A stretch of DNA of 8,817 bases, taken from an uncultured Ruminococcus sp. (GTDB taxonomy: Bacteria > Bacillota > Clostridia > Oscillospirales > Ruminococcaceae). Positions 1-6,042 of the stretch are shown here, in pieces. A program made the position numbers and the translations under genes. The stretch lies in contig CAMNJD010000217.1 of assembly GCA_946540705.1 (NCBI GenBank), forward strand, positions 1 to 8,817, read 5' to 3'. The notes beneath the pieces are model-generated. The model did not search any database. It was not told the DNA's origin and saw nothing but the letters and a program-made list of their open reading frames with translations. Every line of letters begins with the position of its first letter. The first letter of the stretch is position 1.

Positions 1-1
1 A

Positions 2-73
2 TACACGGGGGAGGGATTCTATGCAAATGATAAGGCTGCTAACAGATTCTTTGCACTGCCGGTTTCATGCTAA
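2..73 (+). CDS. Possible C-terminal end of an upstream gene (partial)
   Basis: Reading from base 2 there is an open frame of 23 codons ending in TAA at 71-73. Its last residues read NRFFALPVSC. The composition looks protein-like, but the stretch is too short to identify a family and could be chance. If real, its stop codon lies in the centre of the palindrome at 59-93, which could then also act in 3'-end formation for the upstream gene. No function can be given. Confidence 0.25.
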   Translation, partial: YTGEGFYANDKAANRFFALPVSC

Positions 74-93
74 TTGTATTAACATGAAACCGG
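59..93. promoter_or_regulatory. 35-bp near-perfect palindrome abutting the -35 box, probable operator
   Basis: The arms CCGGTTTCATG (59-69) and CATGAAACCGG (83-93) are perfect reverse complements. Inside them TAAT (71-74) and ATTA (78-81) also pair, about the same centre at base 76. Of 17 symmetric positions 15 match; the exceptions are 70/82 and 75/77. The right arm ends at the base before the TTGACA box at 94. This is typical of an operator for a dimeric regulator, and the adjacent HTH gene is the obvious candidate to bind it (inference). As RNA it would form a long hairpin, so a terminator role for an upstream gene is possible, although no T-run follows immediately; the T-run at 104-110 is 11 bases away. 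Confidence 0.7.
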
Positions 94-122
94 TTGACAC
101 GCCTTTTTTTCAGTGCTATAAT
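94..122 (+). promoter_or_regulatory. Perfect sigma-A type promoter of the HTH gene
   Basis: TTGACA at 94-99 and TATAAT at 117-122 are separated by exactly 17 bp. A TGC at 114-116 also gives an extended -10 element. Transcription should start near 128-130. The candidate start codons are ATG 133 and ATG 139, so the mRNA would be leaderless or nearly so. The TTG at 94 opens the same reading frame but is part of the -35 box and is not a believable start. Confidence 0.85.
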
Positions 123-132
123 CAAAGTGGTG

Positions 133-1545
133 ATGTATATGCTTTTTGCACAAATAATCAATCAAATGATTACAGACCGCGGCATCCGTGCCGTGGATAT
201 CTGCAAACAGACCGGCATCAGCAAAGCCTCGCTGAGCAAGATGTGCAGCGGCGCTGTCCTGCCGGCAAGCTGGAGCTCTGTCCATGCGATCGCACAAGTC
301 CTGCAGCTTTCACGATCGGAGTATTCACAGCTCTGCAGCGCGTATAAGGAAGCCTGTTTTCAGCCGGAAATGCTTGCGGCTGACCGGACGGTGCAGATGC
401 TCTATACGCTCGGAACAGGCAAAGATGATACGGGAACATTTGCAGAGACTGCGCCATTGCAGGCGCTTTCAAACGGAACTGTGCTGCATGGTGACGACGT
501 GAATGCAGCCCTCCGCACGCTGTTTAGGCAGTCGGCGGAGAACGTCAGAATGTTCAGTATTACGGAGAATAACACGCTTTCGGCGCAGTTCTGCCATCTG
601 CTCGTCTCAAATCCCTCAGCGAAAAACCGGTTGCTTGTCGTTCTCGATGATAAGGATATATCCGCTGAAAACCTGCAGGCTGCTGCCGATACGATGCAGC
701 TGCTTTTTCAGATTCAGTGCGATGTCCGTGCTGTGTATCTCCCGCGGGACGGCTTTCTGAAAAGCTCGCCTTACCCGCTGTTTCTTGCTGCGGATGCAAG
801 GCTCCTGCTTCTGAATACCGAAGGCACTGCGGCAATGTATCTGGAAGGTGAAACAGCCGCTCCCTATCTGCACTACTTCGATCAGAAATATGCGTCCGGC
901 TTCGACTGCGCGGCTGTCTACCGGTCACCGGAGACATTTCTGCTGGACTGGCAGCGACTGCTGATACCGCGCTGCCCGAACGATCCGAGTTTATTTTTTG
1001 CAATCACAAAAACGCCCAGCATTGTTATGGAAGCATCTCAGGACGATATCCGTGACCATATCAGCGATGAGCAGCAGGTGGGTTCCATCGCGGAAATGTT
1101 TAACCTGATGCTCCGGAATCTGATTCTCAATACGTCTTCCATTGCCGATTTGTTCTGGCGCGAGGGTGTTGACGATCTGCTGTATGCGCCGGAATACTAT
1201 GAATACGGAAAAAGCATTTCCAAACATGTTGCATCGGAAAGACGCATTACGATGTTCCGAAATAAGCTGGAAGACAAAGAATCGGATCAAAGCAGCGATT
1301 TCGGTATGATCATGCAGCCCTATCCCGATTCAAATATTGTTCTTATCAATCTCTGGTCTGACGGAAGAATGCTGATCATGTACGATACCGAGGACGGCAT
1401 CAATATCACGGTGATTCACGAAAAAAGCACTGTCAGCACGTTCCTTGCATGGATCAGAGCCATGCAGCGGTTCGGGATCATCACAAAAAAGGATGAGACT
1501 CTCCGCTTTTGCAGAGCGGCACTGCAGGCGTTTGAAGCCGAATAA
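133..1545 (+). CDS. XRE-family helix-turn-helix regulator with large C-terminal effector region
   Basis: This is a probable cytosolic DNA-binding regulator of 470 aa. Residues about 4-60 form an XRE/lambda-repressor-like HTH: an amphipathic first helix, then AVDICKQTGISKASLSKMCSG (20-40) split as helix 2, turn and recognition helix, then the typical PASWSSVHAIAQVLQLS helices. The rest has no domain I can name. Residues about 120-290 alternate strands and helices (RLLVVLDD at 166-173, LLLLNTEGTAAMYL at 224-237, YFDQKYASG at 248-256), faintly like degenerate phospholipase-D-fold sensing domains of some regulators; that is only a suggestion. Residues 300-470 are mixed and include WREGVDDLLYAPEYYEYG. 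ATG 133 was chosen because the frame upstream is promoter. ATG 139 is an alternative, served by a weak AAAGTGG at 124-130. No transmembrane segment is visible. The palindrome at the promoter suggests autorepression. Control of the downstream genes is inference. Confidence 0.85.
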   Translation: MYMLFAQIINQMITDRGIRAVDICKQTGISKASLSKMCSGAVLPASWSSVHAIAQVLQLSRSEYSQLCSAYKEACFQPEMLAADRTVQMLYTLGTGKDDTGTFAETAPLQALSNGTVLHGDDVNAALRTLFRQSAENVRMFSITENNTLSAQFCHLLVSNPSAKNRLLVVLDDKDISAENLQAAADTMQLLFQIQCDVRAVYLPRDGFLKSSPYPLFLAADARLLLLNTEGTAAMYLEGETAAPYLHYFDQKYASGFDCAAVYRSPETFLLDWQRLLIPRCPNDPSLFFAITKTPSIVMEASQDDIRDHISDEQQVGSIAEMFNLMLRNLILNTSSIADLFWREGVDDLLYAPEYYEYGKSISKHVASERRITMFRNKLEDKESDQSSDFGMIMQPYPDSNIVLINLWSDGRMLIMYDTEDGINITVIHEKSTVSTFLAWIRAMQRFGIITKKDETLRFCRAALQAFEAE

Positions 1546-1605
1546 AAGCAGTAGACCGGCTGATACGGCATCTCACAAGAATAATTGCAAGGATGAAAAC
1601 ACCGT

Positions 1606-1636
1606 TTCGCACGCATGCTCTTTTTCATAATATAAT
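1606..1636 (+). promoter_or_regulatory. Possible promoter of the M4-VWA gene
   Basis: A perfect -10 hexamer TATAAT lies at 1631-1636, 26 bases before the ATG at 1663. The best upstream hexamer, TTCGCA at 1606-1611, is weak and 19 bp away, so this promoter probably needs help or is weak. The rest of the 117-bp gap (1546-1662) shows no convincing terminator: AAAC/GTTT at 1597-1607 is too short, and the T-run at 1619-1625 lacks a solid stem. Read-through from the HTH gene is therefore possible. Confidence 0.45.
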
Positions 1637-1647
1637 GAGGATTTTAG

Positions 1648-1655
1648 AAAGGCGG
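1648..1655 (+). promoter_or_regulatory. Ribosome-binding site that fixes the ATG at 1663
   Basis: AAAGGCGG ends 7 bases before ATG 1663. The alternative in-frame TTG at 1657 would sit only one base after it, too close for initiation, so ATG 1663 is the start. Confidence 0.7.
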
Positions 1656-1662
1656 CTTGATT

Positions 1663-4600
1663 ATGAGCAAAAACAAGAGTTCCAAAATGCGCAAATTATC
1701 CTTGATTATGGTTCTGACGCTTCTCGCTTCTGCCGGAATCAATGGGTATTACGGCTATCAGCTTTTCGGCAAGCCTGTGATTCCCGATTCAAAATATACC
1801 GAGTCCTCTGCAGAAGAAAAGGAGATTCAGGCGGATTTGGCGGCATATCATGAAAAACTGCAGGCTGAGAAGGAATCCGGATTTGTCTCATACATTCCCG
1901 TTCAGACTGACAGCAAAAATCTCGACGAGGTCATAGCCAACGAACAGGATTCCATGAATGTGCTGCTGCATATTCAGAACAAACTGGGTATCACTGACGC
2001 TGCCAACTCCTACAAGTATACCGGAATGCGCTCCAATGATTATTATGATACTTATACGATGCAGCAGTATTATAACGGGATTGAAGTGTATGGCTACCAA
2101 CTGAAAATGACTGCAGATAAGTCGGGACGGTTGGTATCAGTAAATGGCATGCGCGCTTTAATAAAATCACTTGACACTGCGTCTGAAATCAATTCCAATG
2201 AAGCATACAATTATTTATTAAAGCATTTGAAAACGGAATACCAATTTTCACCGGATGATGTGCAAGTGGAAAGCCGCGGAGAAATGGTGTTTTCTGTGAA
2301 TGATGAATTTATTCTCGGTTATGCTTATAATGTTCAATCCTTCACCGAGAAAATGGTTTTTGAACATTTCATTGTTGTCAATGCAGTATCAAAGGAAGTG
2401 TGCATTGACAGCTCAATGATTGCGGCAGAAAAAATCACGCTGAATTCGGATACCAATCAGCTTTACCATAAGCTGCAAGGTCAGCAAGTCAGTCAAACGC
2501 TTGATGTGTGGAAGGAATCAGACGAAGAATACATACTGCGCGATAACAGCAGAAACATTTTCGTACAACGAGTGAAATTTGAAGCGCTTAATAGGATGCT
2601 TTATAGTGAGATTTCATGGAATCCTCAAGAGGGTAATCTTGACAAAAAGTATGCTAATGCTGTGGATGCTCTGGCTAATCTTGAGAGAGTATATGATTTT
2701 TATCTGGATAACTTTTCAAGGATTGGCGTTCATGATAGTGAAAGCTCTCGCCTTGATGTATATGTTAATGTTAGTAAATACGAAAACAACGCTGCAATGG
2801 GACCAAGCGGAAACAGTTTGTATATAGGACCAGCAACTGATAACAATATTGTATATTCTGCATATTTAGATGTTATGGGGCATGAATATACGCATGGCAT
2901 TCTTTATGATTACGGAGTTAATCCAGTTGATAATACCCCAGCAAATGCAATACATGAAGGATTGGCTGACATCTTTGGCGAGTTGATTGAAGACTATTGC
3001 GATGACGGATTCAATGGCAGCTGCAATTGGATTGCAGGTCCAAACGGAGATGGAAGAGATATCCGAAATCTGCAAAATGCCTCTCATGAATCAAGCAATG
3101 GATACCTACTCAGTTATGCTGATTATCAGAATCATGAAGATCATCGTGCTTCTACTCTTGTGTCTTATCCAGCATATTTAATGACGCATTCAATTTCCAA
3201 CGTTGTTGAAGATGGCGATTCATTAAATAACAGCCAGTTGGCAATTCTCTTATATAACTCATTTCAGAATTTGACCAGCAGCACATCGTTTAAAGCCTTT
3301 AGGACTATTGTACAGCAAACCGCACTATTAATGAACGAAAACAACGAGTTAACTGATCGCCAATTAGAACGTGTGATAGACGCATTTGACAGGGTTGCTA
3401 TTCCGCGTTCGGCATCTTTATTAAGCATGACACCGGATGCAGTGATCCGAATCACCGATACAAACGGCGTTCTATATAAAGACTATGACTATACGATTTC
3501 AAAATGCGACGAAACCGTTGTCTTGTCCGGAAGCGGAAAATCCGCGGATCCGTATCTGCATCTGGAAAACCGGCTCGCTCCGGGAATATACAATCTGGTG
3601 ATTTACGATAAAAACATGGAAGGCGTAATCAGAGCGCAGGAGATTATTGTAAATAATAATGTCGACAACCCTCCGAACGGCTATCAGGAGTATGATAGCA
3701 CCCCGACAATCAACACTGCATTCGGTTCTCAGGCAAAAGAAATCGTCCTTGCCCTAGACTGCTCCGGCAGCATGGAGGGCACTCCTCTTGCCGAGCTCAA
3801 ACAGGCTGCCGACAGCTTTATTGATACGATCTTCTCGGTCAATCCCAATTCAACCATAAGCATTGTTCGCTATTCGGCAGAGGCTGACTGCATGATCGTC
3901 AGCAGCGATCCGAACGAACTGCACAATGCCGTTCATCAGCTCAGCGCCGGAGGGAAAACCAATACACGGGATGCCATTTCCGTTTCAAAAACGCTTTTAG
4001 ACAATGCATCGTCACTGAAAAAATATCTGCTGATCATGAGCGACGGCCTCCCGACATGGGAGCCGGATATGCTCCAGGTATCCAAGATGATACAGGATTC
4101 TGAAACGCTGATCTGTTCGCTGGGCTTTTTCCATAATCTGGACAGTTCCAATCTGAATCAGGGAATAGAGTGCATGCGTTCGCTGGCTTCTCCCGGCTAC
4201 TATTACAATGTTCAGGACACCGCAGATCTACAGGGCGTTTTCAATGATATCGCACGGCAGTTCGGCGGAGAGCGATATGTTCAGCTTAGGGTTGCCTGCC
4301 CTGTCGATGTGACTGTTCGCTACAACGGAGAGACGCTGAGCTCCGCGGACGGTACGCTGAATACCAGAACTAGCTTTGGCAATCTGCTGTTCGAGGGTGA
4401 AAACAACGAAATCAAAGTGCTCCGTCTGAATGAAGACGCAGACTATGAAATCTGCATTACTGGAACAGGAACGGGCACAATGGATTATTCAATTAGTTTT
4501 GCTGATGAAAACGGTGATTATACGGATATCCGTTCTTTTGACAGTATTCCCATTACCCCGCAGACTGTTATTTCCACATCTTCATCTTCGTCTCACAGAT

Positions 4601-5262
4601 CTGTTCTCAATGTTGATTCCGACGGAGACGGACACTTTGATCTGTACTATTATGCAGGACAGAATAAAACCGCCCGTAACAGCTCTGATACCCGATTGCT
4701 GATTATCTTTGCTTTGTTCGTTGTATTTGTATTGGCGGTTTTTGTCAGTATTATCAGGCGAATCGTTAAGACGGTCAAGTATAATAAATACTGTCAGTCA
4801 TGCGGTGCACGCATAATTAATAATGCGAATTATTGTATAAAATGCGGTGCAAAGACAGATCGTATCAAGCTGTTTGCACATCCGGATCCCACAGGGCGAA
4901 AAGCATCGAGGGCGATAAGGATTCTGCAGGTCACTGTCATCGGAATCTGCCTGGCGGTCACAGCATCCACTACGCTGATTTACCGTTCAGCTGCAAACAC
5001 TGTTTATCGGCAGATTCAGCAGACAAATCTTTTGTCGGCATCGGTCATCTTTGAACGGAATGTATCCGACTCGGATTGGGCATGCAGATATCTGAACTGG
5101 GTCGTGAAACCATATCTGGATAAAGTATCTTCTGCCAACGAGAGCCAGCGAATTCATGAGGCACAAGCGTTTGCAATATATGAGGCGGTCAGTCAAATGA
5201 AGCTGGGGACCGCTTCGGAGCTTGCCGAAAAGCTGCTGGAGGATGCCGCTGAACAACAGTAA
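1663..5262 (+). CDS. Membrane-anchored M4 metallopeptidase / VWA / zinc-ribbon protein
   Basis: This is a 1199-aa multidomain surface protein. Residues 1-27 are a signal peptide or anchor (basic start, LSLIMVLTLLASAG, possible cleavage after ASA at 22-24). Residues about 90-255 match FTP/PepSY propeptides of M4 proteases (QQYYNGIEVYGYQL). The M4 domain, about 260-580, has HEYTH (His407, Glu408, His411), third zinc ligand Glu432 in HEGLADIFGE, and His494 in DHRASTLVSYPAYLM at the place of thermolysin's His231. It therefore looks catalytically complete. A beta-rich linker follows (585-690). The VWA domain (about 692-865) has an intact MIDAS: Asp699-x-Ser701-x-Ser703, Thr766, Asp794. A further beta region ends in a DxDxDG loop (Asp985, 987, 989, 993). 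A transmembrane helix at 1011-1031 is followed by basic RRIVKTVK (positive inside). A zinc ribbon follows (Cys1044, 1047, 1058, 1061), then a second helix at about 1086-1107 and a 90-residue outer tail. Likely role (inference): a secreted protease/adhesive domain that binds a ligand through VWA, coupled across the membrane to the zinc ribbon. It shares a transcription unit with the RCC1 remnant 25 bases downstream. Confidence 0.9.
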   Translation: MSKNKSSKMRKLSLIMVLTLLASAGINGYYGYQLFGKPVIPDSKYTESSAEEKEIQADLAAYHEKLQAEKESGFVSYIPVQTDSKNLDEVIANEQDSMNVLLHIQNKLGITDAANSYKYTGMRSNDYYDTYTMQQYYNGIEVYGYQLKMTADKSGRLVSVNGMRALIKSLDTASEINSNEAYNYLLKHLKTEYQFSPDDVQVESRGEMVFSVNDEFILGYAYNVQSFTEKMVFEHFIVVNAVSKEVCIDSSMIAAEKITLNSDTNQLYHKLQGQQVSQTLDVWKESDEEYILRDNSRNIFVQRVKFEALNRMLYSEISWNPQEGNLDKKYANAVDALANLERVYDFYLDNFSRIGVHDSESSRLDVYVNVSKYENNAAMGPSGNSLYIGPATDNNIVYSAYLDVMGHEYTHGILYDYGVNPVDNTPANAIHEGLADIFGELIEDYCDDGFNGSCNWIAGPNGDGRDIRNLQNASHESSNGYLLSYADYQNHEDHRASTLVSYPAYLMTHSISNVVEDGDSLNNSQLAILLYNSFQNLTSSTSFKAFRTIVQQTALLMNENNELTDRQLERVIDAFDRVAIPRSASLLSMTPDAVIRITDTNGVLYKDYDYTISKCDETVVLSGSGKSADPYLHLENRLAPGIYNLVIYDKNMEGVIRAQEIIVNNNVDNPPNGYQEYDSTPTINTAFGSQAKEIVLALDCSGSMEGTPLAELKQAADSFIDTIFSVNPNSTISIVRYSAEADCMIVSSDPNELHNAVHQLSAGGKTNTRDAISVSKTLLDNASSLKKYLLIMSDGLPTWEPDMLQVSKMIQDSETLICSLGFFHNLDSSNLNQGIECMRSLASPGYYYNVQDTADLQGVFNDIARQFGGERYVQLRVACPVDVTVRYNGETLSSADGTLNTRTSFGNLLFEGENNEIKVLRLNEDADYEICITGTGTGTMDYSISFADENGDYTDIRSFDSIPITPQTVISTSSSSSHRSVLNVDSDGDGHFDLYYYAGQNKTARNSSDTRLLIIFALFVVFVLAVFVSIIRRIVKTVKYNKYCQSCGARIINNANYCIKCGAKTDRIKLFAHPDPTGRKASRAIRILQVTVIGICLAVTASTTLIYRSAANTVYRQIQQTNLLSASVIFERNVSDSDWACRYLNWVVKPYLDKVSSANESQRIHEAQAFAIYEAVSQMKLGTASELAEKLLEDAAEQQ

Positions 5263-5272
5263 TATGCAAAAT

Positions 5273-5279
5273 AAAGGAG
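5273..5279 (+). promoter_or_regulatory. Strong ribosome-binding site of the RCC1 pseudogene
   Basis: AAAGGAG stands 8 bases before ATG 5288, an ideal arrangement. It shows where translation of the ancestral gene began. In the present sequence the frame from this ATG stops after 12 codons (TAA at 5324-5326), so the site pinpoints a frameshift at the very start of the gene. Confidence 0.8.
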
Positions 5280-5287
5280 AGTCATAC

Positions 5288-5997
5288 ATGGGGAAACAAT
5301 CACTGGGGGCAGTTGGGCAATTATAATTCGGGCGGTGATATGCTCGAGTATAATGATGACTGTGACAGCAATGTTCCGGTCAGGATCGAATTTCCGTGTC
5401 CGGTTACCGCAATCGATCTGGGCGGAAATCACTGCTCCGCGCTTTCCGAGAAGGGCGAGCTGTACCTGTGGGGATATAATAATGAAGATCAGCTCGGACC
5501 TTACCCCAGAGTGCAGGATCATCCAAGGGTATTAACGCTCTCCGAAAAGGTTGAAAAGGCTGCATTAGGCTGTTTTCACAGCGCTGCCCTGACCACAGGC
5601 GGGCACTTATTCCTTTGCTGTCACAAATAACGGTGAGCTTTTCATATGGGGACAAGAAGGGGCGGCATTGGGGTTTGACTCGAATGATCATGCTATGACA
5701 CCTGTAAAAATCATGGAAAATGTCAAAGATGTCTCTCTGGCACCCACTTACAGCGCTGCACTGACAGAAGATGGACGCTTTTTTATGTGGGGGAGCAGTT
5801 TGTGGGGAGTCAATCTGCCCAGCAAGAGCGAAAACAGCATAGACATATTCCACGAACAACGGATCGGAAATGAAAGCCGCTCCGCCAAGGGGAAAACAAT
5901 GCGCGTGTTATTGACAACGATCACCGGATCCGATATAATGGAGACAATGGCAGTGTCCGGATTCAAACGCTGCAGATGCGGCATCTGTTCCGGGTAA
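5288..5997 (+). pseudogene. RCC1-repeat beta-propeller protein, frameshifted twice and truncated
   Basis: RCC1 repeats are visible in two different frames. From 5289 the frame reads WGNNHWGQLG, then GGNHCSALSEKGELYLWG and GCFHSAALTTGG, and stops at 5628-5630. A second frame, usable from about 5599, reads AGTYSFAVTNNGELFIWG, then SAALTEDGRFFMWG, and ends at 5995-5997. The ATG at 5288, set by a perfect Shine-Dalgarno, is in neither frame and stops after 12 codons. There is thus one frameshift near the start and one near 5598-5604. At the second joint, one RCC1 motif ends and the next begins without the expected strand and spacer, so about one blade seems deleted. Only about three blades remain, where full propellers have seven. 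After about 5850 the sequence stops resembling RCC1 and a promoter lies there. RCC1 propellers bind proteins or other partners. The 25-base gap places it in one operon with the M4-VWA gene. Confidence 0.8.
5911..5939 (+). promoter_or_regulatory. Perfect sigma-A type promoter of the TIR gene
   Basis: TTGACA at 5911-5916 and TATAAT at 5934-5939 are separated by exactly 17 bp. The spacer holds the 8-bp palindrome CGGATCCG (5925-5932). Start of transcription is expected near 5946, giving a leader of about 97 bases before ATG 6043. The promoter sits in the non-RCC1-like tail of the pseudogene. This and the first promoter (94-122) share the same ideal boxes and spacing, but I see no copy of the 59-93 palindrome here. 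Confidence 0.8.
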
Positions 5998-6042
5998 AAC
6001 AGATACAGGATGCAGAGATCAACGAAGGCGGAGGAGACAGAA
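5946..6042 (+). other. Predicted 5' leader of the TIR mRNA
   Basis: This stretch lies between the expected transcription start and ATG 6043. It holds a short frame, ATG 5947 to TAA 5995-5997, coding MAVSGFKRCRCGICSG. This is 16 residues with three cysteines at its end, and its only possible ribosome site (GGAG) is too close. It is also the tail of the second RCC1 frame, so it is probably not a gene. I recognise no riboswitch and no terminator hairpin in the leader. Confidence 0.4.
6030..6036 (+). promoter_or_regulatory. Strong ribosome-binding site of the TIR gene
   Basis: GGAGGAG ends 6 bases before ATG 6043 and decides the start of the long frame that runs to the window end. Confidence 0.85.

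Noticed and set aside
94..132. TTG at 94 as start of the HTH gene
   Set aside because: The TTG is part of the -35 hexamer and the added codons are the promoter itself; ATG 133 or 139 is the start.
21..347. Forward ORF of 108 codons starting behind a GGGGGAGGG stretch
   Set aside because: It has a plausible ribosome site, but it runs through the palindrome and promoter and then overlaps the HTH gene in another frame with unstructured, Cys/Arg/His-rich sequence.
560..1003. Reverse-strand ORF opposite the HTH gene
   Set aside because: Arg/Ser-rich low-quality sequence, antisense to a well-supported gene; a shadow.
1546..1662. Terminator after the HTH gene
   Set aside because: The only inverted repeat before the T-run is 4 bp (AAAC/GTTT), too weak, and the GCATGC near the T-run cannot form a useful stem.
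5947..5997. 16-residue ORF ending CRCGICSG as a leader peptide for the TIR gene
   Set aside because: It has no properly spaced ribosome site and is simply the end of the second RCC1 pseudogene frame; no pause or attenuator structure is evident.
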